Of a DNA stretch of 64,000 nucleotides, positions 22,842 through 32,560 are shown one piece after another. The first letter of the stretch is position 1, and every line of letters starts with the position of its first letter. The DNA is taken from positions 1,115,926-1,179,925 of the forward strand of contig NC_087064.1 in NCBI RefSeq assembly GCF_963678635.1, read 5' to 3'. The position numbers and the translations under genes are program-made. This DNA comes from Symsagittifera roscoffensis (lineage: Eukaryota; Xenacoelomorpha; Acoela; Convolutidae). Under the pieces are notes generated by a model that saw only the letters and a list, made by a program, of their open reading frames with translations, was not told the origin of the DNA and searched no databases.

Positions 22842-23004
22842 ATTCAAGACTCTTTGTTCATATGTCTTGAATTATCTTTGTTTACTTATCAATTGTTATA
22901 TCATCCAAAACTTGTATCTTTTAACACCAATAATTTATTACTTATGAATGGAATTTAACACATTTTTCAGTAATTCACGTGAAAGATTATTCACATCATG
23001 AATA
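22842..23004 (-). repeat. 5' LTR of the BEL/Pao fossil
   Basis: This is the direct-repeat partner of 15901-16063. On the minus strand the internal region begins right after it with ATTGGCAACC, where a TGG-starting primer-binding site would be expected. The tRNA was not identified. Confidence 0.8.
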
Positions 23005-23010
23005 GTAAAA

Positions 23011-23563
23011 ATTTGGTTCGAAATTTTTGTCGACCTTTATTTTGTTTTAGGTCAACCAAACTGATTTCTTGAGCGGCTCTTTTCCACTCCCCTCATATTT
23101 CAATTTCAGTACTAATAAAGTCTATTTTACGTTGTCAGAATTTAATGAATTTTGCATGCTGAACAAGCTAACAATTGTGATCAGATTTGTTCTTCATACA
23201 TTGCATCGTCACATACGCATTCAGCCATAATAACACACAAGACAACTCAGAAAATAGAAAATATGATATGTGGGTAGGGGAGTGGAAAAAGCCTCTTGAG
23301 CTCTCACAAATCTTTTTAAGGACTCAATTGTGACCATTTTTTTGCGCCGTAAACAAATCTGTAAAGAAAAAAGCCAAAAAAGGCGTTTTTAGGCACTTTT
23401 TGTAAGGTTTTGACCAAAAAATCATGCTTTTTTTTGGCGCGACTTCAAATGTAGTGTATATTGGTGCCAAAGCTGTATAGCAGTCCAAAAATGATGTCTT
23501 AGAATAATATCAAATGGGGATCCAATCCCCTAAGAGAGGGGACGACCACCCTTTAATCCGCCC
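23011..23563 (-). repeat. Inverted hAT-related copy, interrupted
   Basis: Read on the minus strand, the right end (GGGCGGATTAAAGGGTGGTC) and inner text (GGCGCCAATATA-like, TTTTTTGCGCCG, AGGTCAACC) match the hAT MITE at 2909-3794. The other terminus is not clear. The copy is split by the MITE at 23075-23293, so it is the older of the two. Confidence 0.65.
23067..23301. mobile_element. Small hAT-type MITE nested in an older MITE
   Basis: The element is 23075-23293 (219 bp). It starts GGCTCTTTTCCACTCCCC and ends GGGGAGTGGAAAAAGCC, a clean terminal inverted repeat. The exact 8-mer TCTTGAGC flanks it on both sides (23067-23074, 23294-23301). It interrupts the inverted hAT-related copy around it, where the uninterrupted text would read as in the other copies (TTGAGCTCTC). 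Confidence 0.85.
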
Positions 23564-23751
23564 ATGTTTTAATGACAAAGAGTGTACTTCGCTAAGGCAC
23601 AGAAAATCAATGAGACCCTTCTGCCATTTTGAAACGGTCAATAAAACAAGTTTAGCTATTTCTACGTGTGAGTTTATACATGCTTGGATTTGTTTCGCAA
23701 TGCAGGTCTCCGTCAACAAAATGAGAGGATGTTTTCTTTTTTCTTTTTCAG

Positions 23752-24010
23752 GAGTCTCAGTGTCTATGATAGTGCTCTCTATCATCGTTTTGTGTGTGGA
23801 AAGTGAGTTCTACTTCGTGACAGTGTCTGCAAACTCCTCCTCCCTCTCCCCCTCCTCTGACTCATCTGCCGTGGTCTCTTCTAATGTCTCTTTGGGACAC
23901 CAGAAGGAGATCATTCCAGTGAAGAGGCGCAGGACACACCGGCACTCCTCCACTCTCTTCCTAGTCGAGAGTCTGGCCATGACTTGGTTCTCAATCGAAT
24001 TCATCACAAG
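23752..24010 (+). CDS. Shaker-type K+ channel, exon C: S1, S1-S2 loop and S2
   Basis: After acceptor TTCTTTTTCAG the exon completes the phase-1 codon and encodes S1 (GVSVSMIVLSIIVLCVES; Shaker ISVFVILLSIVIFCLET). A serine-rich extracellular S1-S2 loop follows, with two N-glycosylation sequons (NSS, NVS) and a basic patch (KRRRTHRHSS). S2 reads TLFLVESLAMTWFSIEFITR (Shaker FFLIETLCIIWFTFELTVR). The S2 glutamate, the phenylalanine and the second glutamate of the gating-charge transfer centre are all kept. It ends at 24010 in phase 2. Its donor, AAG/GTCACT, is weak compared with the others. The frame is intact. Confidence 0.93.
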
Positions 24011-24297
24011 GTCACTTCAAGTCCCGTATGAAAAAACGATCTTTTTTTAAAACCAAAAATTAGTGCCGAAAAAAAAATGTTCTGCAATTGGAAACTTTCT
24101 TTCTAATTAGGGCTTGTCTTGAACTAAAAGAGATAGTTTTGAAAGATTTACGATTAGTTTTGGAAGTTATCGGTCTCCACTTTTTTTTTAAACAAGGAAG
24201 TTTTTTTTAGAAAAATTACAAAAAAAACTCCTGCGCCTTTAATTAGAGATTTTTTTTCTAATTTTTTAATAAAAACATTTTTCTTGATGCATCTTAG
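24011..24297 (+). other. Intron C-D of the channel gene (287 bp)
   Basis: This AT-rich intron starts GTCACT and ends GATGCATCTTAG. Splicing rebuilds an arginine codon (AG plus A) and the conserved run ITR-LFTCPSK. Confidence 0.9.
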
Positions 24298-24511
24298 ATT
24301 GTTCACGTGTCCGAGCAAAGTACAGTTTATGAGGAGGATTTTGAACGTGTTCGACTTCCTCGCAGTGTTGCCCTTCTACATCACTCTGTTCGTGGAGTGT
24401 GACATGTTGGCAGACGAGTTGGACAATGTGAAGGCAAGACCTCTGTCTATGCTGAGGATAACCAGACTGGTCCGCATATTCCCCATTCTCAAACTCACCA
24501 GACACTCCAAG
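24298..24511 (+). CDS. Shaker-type K+ channel, exon D: S3 and the S4 voltage sensor
   Basis: The exon encodes LFTCPSKVQF (end of S2 loop), S3 (ILNVFDFLAVLPFYITLF, with the conserved Asp; Shaker NVIDIIAIIPYFITL), a short S3-S4 linker (DMLADELDNVKARP) and S4 (LSMLRITRLVRIFPILKLTR, then HSK). S4 charges occur every third residue as R, R, R, P, K, R, so the position equal to Shaker R371 is proline. The exon ends in phase 0 at CTCCAAG before donor GTAGGC. Its last 75 bp (24437-24511) plus 7 intron bases are the founding unit of the satellite that follows. S5, pore and S6 must lie past the window if the gene is whole. Confidence 0.95.
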
Positions 24512-24939
24512 GTAGGCCAGACCTCTCTCTGTGTTGAGGATAACCAGACTGGTCCTCATATTCCCCATTCTCGAACACACCAGACACTCCAAGGTAGGCC
24601 AGACCTCTGTCTATGTTGAGGAGAACCAGACTGGTCCGCATATTCCCAATTCTCAAATTCACCAGACACTCCAAGGTAGGCCAAATCTCTGTCTATGCTG
24701 AGGATAACCAGACTGGTCCGCATATTCCCCATTCTCAATCTCACCAGACACTCCAAAGTAAGCCAGACCTCTGTCTATGTTGAGGATAACCAGACTGGTC
24801 CACATATTCCCCATTCTCGAACACACCAAACACTCCAATGCAGGCCAGACCTCTGTCTATGTTGAGGATAGCCAGACTGGCCGCATAGTCCCCTATCTCA
24901 AACTCACTGGACACTCCAAGGTAAGCCAGACTTCTGTCT

Positions 24940-27263
24940 ATGTTGAGGAGAACCAGACTGGTCCGCATATTCCCCATTCTCAAACTCACCGTACACTCCA
25001 CGGTAGGCCAGACCTCTGTCTATGTTGAGGATAGCCAGACTGGTCCGCATATTCCCCATTCTCGAACACACCAGACACACCAAGGTAGGCCAGACCTCTG
25101 TCTAGGTTGAGGAGAACCAGACTGGTCCGCATATTCCCCATTCTCAAACCCACCGGACACTCCAAGCTAAGCCAGACCTATGTCTACGTTGAGGAGAACT
25201 AGACTGGTCCCCATATTCCCAATTCTCAAACTCACCAGACACTCCAAGGTAGGCCAAATCTCTGTCTATGCTGAGGATAACCAGACTGGTCCGCATATTC
25301 CCCATTCTCAAACTCACCAGACACTCCAAGGTAGGCCAGACTTCTGTCTATGTTGAGGATAGCCAGACTGGTCCGAATATTCCCCATTCTCGAACACACC
25401 AGACACTCCCTGGTAGGCCAGACTTCTGTCTATGTTGAGGATGGCCAGACTGGTCCGAATATTCCCTATTCTCGAAAACACCAGACACTCCACGGTAGGC
25501 CAGACCTCTTTCTATGTTGAGGATAACCATACTGGTCCGCATATTCCCCATTCTCAAATTCACCAGACACTCCAAGGTAGGGCAGACCTCTGTCTATGTT
25601 GAGGATAACCAGACTGGTCCGCATATTCCCCATTCTCGAACTCACCAGACACTCCAAGGTAGGCCAGACCTCTGACTATGTTGAGGATAAACAGAATGGT
25701 CCACATATTCCCCATTCTCAAACTCACCAGACACTCCAAGGTAGGACAGACCTCTGTCTATGCTGAGGATGACCAGACTGGTCCGCATATTCCCCATACT
25801 CAAACTCACCAGACACTCCAAGATAGGCCGGACCTATGTCTATGTTAAGGATAACCAGACTGACCCGCATATAACCCATACTCAAACACACCAGACAATC
25901 CAAGGTAGGCCGGACCTCTGTCTATGTTGAAGAGAACCAGACTGGTCCGCATATTCCCCATACTCAAACTCACCACACACTCCAAGGTAGGCCAGACCTC
26001 TGTCTATGTTGAGGATAGCCAGACTGGTCCGCATAGTCCCCATTCTCAAACTCACCGGACACTCCAAGCTAAGCCAGACCTCTGTCTATGTTGAGGAGAA
26101 CCAGACTGGTCCGCATATTCCCCATTCTCAAACTCACCGTACACTCCACGGTAGGCCAGACCTCTGTCTATGTTGAGGATAGCCAGACTGGTCCGCATAT
26201 TCCCCATTCTCGAACACACCAGACACACCAAGGTAGGCCAGACCTCTGTCTAGGTTGAGGAGAACCAGACTGGTCCGCATATTCCCCATTCTCAAACCCA
26301 CCGGACACTCCAAGCTAAGCCAGACCTATGTCTACGTTGAGGAGAACTAGACTGGTCCCCATATTCCCAATTCTCAAACTCACCAGACACTCCAAGGTAG
26401 GCCAAATCTCTGTCTATGCTGAGGATAACCAGACTGGTCCGCATATTCCCCATTCTCAAACTCACCAGACACTCCAAGGTAGGCCAGACTTCTGTCTATG
26501 TTGAGGATAGCCAGACTGGTCCGAATATTCCCCATTCTCGAACACACCAGACACTCCCTGGTAGGCCAGACTTCTGTCTATGTTGAGGATGGCCAGACTG
26601 GTCCGAATATTCCCTATTCTCGAAAACACCAGACACTCCACGGTAGGCCAGACCTCTTTCTATGTTGAGGATAACCATACTGGTCCGCATATTCCCCATT
26701 CTCAAATTCACCAGACACTCCAAGGTAGGGCAGACCTCTGTCTATGTTGAGGATAACCAGACTGGTCCGCATATTCCCCATTCTCGAACTCACCAGACAC
26801 TCCAAGGTAGGCCAGACCTCTGACTATGTTGAGGATAAACAGAATGGTCCACATATTCCCCATTCTCAAACTCACCAGACACTCCAAGGTAGGACAGACC
26901 TCTGTCTATGCTGAGGATGACCAGACTGGTCCGCATATTCCCCATACTCAAACTCACCAGACACTCCAAGATAGGCCGGACCTATGTCTATGTTAAGGAT
27001 AACCAGACTGACCCGCATATAACCCATACTCAAACACACCAGACAATCCAAGGTAGGCCGGACCTCTGTCTATGTTGAAGAGAACCAGACTGGTCCGCAT
27101 ATTCCCCATACTCAAACTCACCACACACTCCAAGGTAGGCCAGACCTCTGTCTATGTTGAGGATAGCCAGACTGGTCCGCATAGTCCCCATTCTCAAACT
27201 CACCGGACACTCCAAGCTAAGCCAGACCTCTGTCTATGTTGAGGAGAACCAGACTGGTCCGCA
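24940..27263 (+). repeat. Higher-order repeat: two 1,148-bp blocks (14 units)
   Basis: Text from about 24940 to 26115 recurs at an offset of exactly 1,148 bp (14 x 82), for example 25144-25657 against 26292-26805, with the same variant bases in each unit. The blocks are adjacent and nearly identical, so the second arose by a recent tandem duplication. Confidence 0.9.
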
Positions 27264-29299
27264 TATTCCCAATTCTCAAACTCACCAGACACTCCAAGGT
27301 AGGCCAAATCTATGTCTATGCTGAGGATAACCAGACTGGTCCGCATATTCCCCATTCTCAATCTCACCAGACACTCCAAAGTAAGCCAGACCTCTGTCTA
27401 TGTTGAGGATAACCAGACTGGTCCACATATTCCCCATTCTCGAACACACCAAACACTCCACTGCAGGCCAGACCTCTGTCTATGTTGAGGATAGCCAGAC
27501 TGGCCGCATAGTCCCCTATCTCAAACTCACCGGACACTCCAAGGTATGCCAGACTTCTGTCTATGTTGAGCAGAACCAGACTGGTCAGCATATTCCCCAT
27601 TCTCAAACTCACCGTACACTCCACGGTAGGCCAGACCTCTGTCTATGTTGAGGATAGCCAGACTGCTCCGCATATTTCCCATTCTCGAACCCACCGGACA
27701 CTCCAAGCTAAGCCAGACCTCTGTCTATGTTGAGGAGAACCAGACTGGTCCGCATATTCCCAATTCTCAATCTCACCAGACACTCCAAAATAGGCCAGAC
27801 CTCTGTCTATGTTGAGGATAACCAGACTGGTCCACATATTCCCCATTCTCGAACACATCAAACACTCCAATGCAGGCCAGACCTCTGTCTATGTTAAGGA
27901 TAGCCAGACTGGCCGCATAGTCCACTATCTCAAACTCACCGGTCACTCCAAGGTAAGCCAGACTTCTGTCTATGTTGAGGAGAACCAGACTGGTCCGCAT
28001 ATTCCCCATTCTCAATCTCACCAGACACTCCAAAGTAGGCCAGACCTCTGTCTATGTTGAGGATAACCAGACTGGTCCACATATTCCCCATTCTCGAACA
28101 CACCAAACACTCCAATGCAGGCCAGACCTCTGTCTATGTTAAGGATAGCCAGACTGGCCGCATAGTCCACTATCTTAAACTCACCGGACACTCCAAGGTA
28201 AGCCAGACTTCTGTCTATGTTGAGGAGAACCAGACTGGTCCGCATATTCACCATTCTCAAACTCACCGTACACTTCAGGTTAGGCCAGACTTCTGTCTGT
28301 GTTGAGGATAACCAGACTGGTCCGCATATCCCCATTCTCAAACTCACGAGACACTCAAACTTACCAGACACTCCACGGTAGGCCAGACCTCTGTCTATGT
28401 TGAGGATAGCCAGACTGGTCCGCATATTCCCCATTCTCGAACACACCAGACACTCCAAGGTAGGCCAGACCTTTGTCTAGGTTGACGAGAACCAGACTGG
28501 TCCGCATATCCCCATTCTCAAACTCACGAGACACTCAAACTTACCAGACACTCCACGGTAGGCCAGACCTCTGTCTATGTTGAGGATAGCCAGACTGGTC
28601 CGCATATTCCCCATTCTCGAACACACCAGACACTCCAAGGTAGGCCAGACCTCTGTCTATGTTGAGGATAGCCAGACTGGTCCGCATATTCCCCATTCTC
28701 GAACACACCAGACACTCCAAGGTAGGCCAGACTTTTGTCTAGGTTGACGAGAACCAGACTGTTCCGCATATTCCTCATTCTCAAACCCACCAGACACTCC
28801 AAGTTAGGCCAAACCTCTGTCTATGTTGAGGAGAACCAGACTGGTCCGCATATTCCCAATTCTCAAACTCACCAGACACTCCACGGTAGGCCAGACCTCT
28901 GTCTATGTTGAGGATAGCCAGACTGGTCCGCATATTCCCCATTCTCGAACACACCAGACACTCCAAGGTAGGCCAGACCTTTGTCTAGGTTGACGAGAAC
29001 CAGACTGTTCCGCATATTCCTCATTCTCAAACCCACCAGACACTCCAAGTTAGGCCAGACCTCTGTCTATGTTGAGGATAACCAGACTGTTCTGCATATT
29101 CCCAATACTCAAACTCAAGAGACATTTCAGGGTAGGCCAGACCTCTGTCTTTGATGAGGATAACCAGACTGGTCAGCATATTCCCCATTCTCGAACACAC
29201 CAGACACTCCAAGGTAGGCCAGACCTCTGTCTAGGTTGAGGAGAACCAGACTGGTCCTCAGATTCCCCATTCTCACCCCACCAGACACTCCAAGTTAGG

Positions 29300-30770
29300 C
29301 CAAACCTCTGTCGATGTTGAGGTTAACCAGACTGGTCCGCATATTCCCCATTCTCGAACACACCAGACACTCCAATGTAGGCTAAACCTCTGTCTATATT
29401 GAGGATAGCCGGACTGTCCGCATAGTCCCCATTCTCAAACTCACCGGACACTCCAAGGTAGGCCAGACCTCTGTCTATGTTGAGGAGAACCAGACTGGTC
29501 CGCATGTAACCCATACTCAAACTCACCACACAGTCCAAGGTAGGCCAGACTTTTGTCTATCTTGAAGATAACCAGACTGGTCCTGAAATACCCCATACTC
29601 AAACTCCACAGACACTCGAAGTTAGACCAGACCTCTTTCTATTTTGTGGATAACCAGACTGGTCCGCGTATTGACAATTATCGAACTCACCAGACACTCC
29701 AAGGTGGGCCAGACCTCTGACTATGTTGAGGATAAGCAGACTGGTCCGCTCATTTCCCATAATCAAACTCACCAGACACTCCAAGGTAGGCCAGACCTCA
29801 CTCTATATTGCGGATAACCACACTGGTCCGCAAATTCCCCATTCTCAAACTAACCAGACACTCCAACGTAGGCCAGACCTATGTCTATGTTAAGGATATC
29901 CAGACTGGTCCGCATTTTCCCCATTCTCACACTCACCAGACACTCCAAGGTAGGCCAGACCTCTGTATATTTTGAGGATAACCAGACTGGTCCGCATATT
30001 CCCCCTTCTCGAACACACCAGACACTCCAAGGTAGGCCAGACCTCTGTCTAGGTTGAGGTTAACCAGACTGGTCCGCATATTCCCCATTCTCGAACACAC
30101 CAGACACTCCAATGTAGGCTAAACCTCTGTCTATATTGAGGATAGCCGGACTGTCCGCATAGTCCCCATTCTCAAACTCACCGGACACTCCAAGGTAGTC
30201 CAGACCTCTGTCTATGTTGAGGAGAACCAGACTGGTCCGCATGTAACCCATACTCAAACTCACCACACACTCCAAGGTAGGCCAGACTTTTGTCTATCTT
30301 GAAGATAACCAGACTGGTCCTGAAATACCCCATACTCAAACTCCACAGACACTCGAAGTTAGACCAGACCTCTTTCTATTTTGTGGATAACCAGACTGGT
30401 CCGCGTATTGACAATTATCGAACTCACCAGACACTCCAAGATGGGCCAGACCTCTGACTATGTTGAGGATAAGCAGACTGGTCCGCTCATTTCCCATAAT
30501 CAAACTCACCAGACACTCCAAGGTAGGCCAGACCTCACTCTATATTGCGGATAACCAGACTGGGCCGCAAATTCCCCATTCTCAAACTAACCAGACACTC
30601 CAACGTAGGCCAGACCTATGTCTATGTTAAGGATAACCAGACTGGTCCGCATTTTCCCCATTCTCACACTCACCAGACACTCCAAGGTAGGCCAGACCTC
30701 TGTATATTTTGAGGATAACCAGACTGGTCCACATATACCCCATACTTAAACTCACTGGACACTCAAAGAT
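29300..30770 (+). repeat. Higher-order repeat: two blocks about 737 bp apart (9 units)
   Basis: Marked units (GTCGATGTTGAGGTTAACC, the ATTGAGGATAGCCGGACTGT unit and the TTTTGTGGATAACC unit) recur in the same order at an offset of 737 bp (29323 to 30060, 29599 to 30336). A third, related block is at about 34890-35400. Confidence 0.85.
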
Positions 30771-31589
30771 AGGCTAGAACTCTGTCTATGTTGAGGATAA
30801 GCAGACTGATCCGCATATTCCCCCTTCTCAAACTCACCAGACACATCAGAGTAGCCAGACCTATGGCTATGTTGAGGATAACCAGACTGGTCCGCATATT
30901 CCCCATTCTCAAACTCACCAGAGACTCCAAGGTAGGCCAAATCTCTGTCTATGCTGAGGATAACCAGACTGGTTGGCATATTCCCCATTCTCAATCTCAC
31001 CAGACACTCCAAAGTAGGCCAGATCTCTGTCTATGTTGCGGATAACCAGACTGGTCCGCATATTCCCCATTCTCAAACTCACCAGACACTCCAAGGTAGG
31101 CCAGACCTCTGTCTATGTTGAGGATAGCCAGACTGGTCCGCATAGTCCCCATTCTCAAACTCACCGGACACTCCAAGCTAAGCAAGACCTCTGTCTATGT
31201 TGAGGAGAACCAGACTGGTCCGCATATTCCCAATTCTCAAACTCACCAGACACTCCAAGGTAGGCCAAATCTCTGTCTATGCTGAGGATAACCAGACTGG
31301 TCCGCATATTCCCCATTCTCAAACTCACCAGACACCCCAAAGTAGGCCAGACCTCTGTCTATGTTGAGGATAAACAGAATGGTCCCCATATTCCCAATTC
31401 TCAAACTCACCAGACACTCCAAGGTAGGCCAGACTTTTCTCTACGTTGAGGATAACCAGACTGGTCCGCATATTCCCCATTCTCAAACTCACCAGACACT
31501 CCAAGGTAGGACAGACCTCTGTCTATGCTGAGGATAACCAGACTGGTCCGCATATTCCCCATTCTGAAACTCACCAGACACTCCAAGAT

Positions 31590-32560
31590 AGGCCGGACCT
31601 ATGTCTATGTTGAGGAGAACCAGACTGGTCCGCATATTCCCAATTCTCAAACTCACCAGACACTCCAAGGTAGGCCAAATCTCTGTCTATGCTGAGGATA
31701 ACCAGACTGGTCCGCATATTCCCCATTCTCAAACTCACCAGACACTCCAAGGTAGGACAGACCTCTGTCTATGCTGAGGATAACCAGACTGGCCCGCATA
31801 TTCCCCATTCTGAAACTCACCAGACACTCCAAGATAGGCCGGACCTCTGTCTATGTTGAGGATAAACAGAATGGTCCGCATATTCCCCATTCTGAAACTC
31901 ACCAGACACTCCAAGATAGGCCGGACCTATGTCTATGTTGAGGAGAACCAGACTGGTCCGCATATTCCCAATTCTCAAACTCACCAGACACTCCAAGGTA
32001 GGCCAAATCTCTGTCTATGCTGAGGATAACCAGACTGGTCCGCATATTCCCCATTCTCAAACTCACCAGACACTCCAAGGTAGGACAGACCTCTGTCTAT
32101 GCTGAGGATAACCAGACTGGTCCGCAAATTCCCCATTCTGAAACTCACCAGACACTCCAAGATAGGCCGGACCTCTGTCTATGTTGAGGATAAACAGAAT
32201 GGTCCGCATATTCCCCATTCTGAAACTCACCAGACACTCCAAGATAGGCCGGACCTATGTCTATGTTGAGGAGAACCAGACTGGTCCGCATATTCCCAAT
32301 TCTGAAACTCACCAGACACTCCAAGGTAGGCCAAATCTCTGTCTATGCTGAGGATAACCAGACTGGTCCGCATATTCCCCATTCTCAAACTCACCAGACA
32401 CTCCAAGGTAGGACAGACCTCTGTCTATGCTGAGGATAACCAGACTGGTCCGCATATTCCCCATTCTGAAACTCACCAGACACTCCAAGATAGGCCGGAC
32501 CTATGTCTTTGTTAAGGATAGCCAGACTGACCCGCATATAACCCATACTCAAACACACCA
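31590..32560 (+). repeat. Higher-order repeat: 328-bp blocks (4 units)
   Basis: A four-unit series marked by AAGATAGGCCGGACC and CATTCTGAAACTCACC recurs at about 328-bp steps (near 31595, 31923 and 32251). This is the shortest higher-order period I see. Confidence 0.75.

Larger units (their letters stand above)
15895..23010 (-). mobile_element. BEL/Pao LTR retrotransposon fossil, antisense in the channel intron
   Basis: The element is 15901-23004 (about 7.1 kb), read on the minus strand. Direct repeats of about 163 bp bound it (15901-16063 and 22842-23004) and act as short LTRs. They differ at about 13 positions by eye (near 8 percent), so the insertion is moderately old. The hexamer GTAAAA flanks both sides (15895-15900, 23005-23010) as a target duplication. 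The internal order gag, protease, reverse transcriptase, RNase H, integrase, with a DUF1759-like gag, DUF1758-like protease and Pao-type RNase H region, identifies BEL/Pao. It is broken in several places, on the order of ten, and cannot be active. Confidence 0.9.
14022..23751 (+). other. Intron B-C of the channel gene (9,730 bp, transposon-filled)
   Basis: This intron joins the T1 exon to the S1-S2 exon, from donor GTATTT to acceptor TTCTTTTTCAG. Most of its length is transposable elements: a hAT MITE (14445-14838), an inverted hairpin-family copy (about 15130-15545), an antisense BEL/Pao element (15901-23004), and an inverted hAT-related copy with a further MITE inside it (about 23011-23563). 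The remaining parts, 14022-14440 and 14850-15130, show no gene. Confidence 0.85.

Noticed and set aside
22409-22958. Glycine-rich and leucine-rich plus-strand frames
   Set aside because: They lie on a degenerate 18-bp minisatellite inside the leader of the LTR fossil and change character with each repeat.
23510-23785. 91-codon minus-strand frame across the exon C acceptor
   Set aside because: It is an antisense shadow over the hAT-related copy and the intron end, with no recognisable motif.
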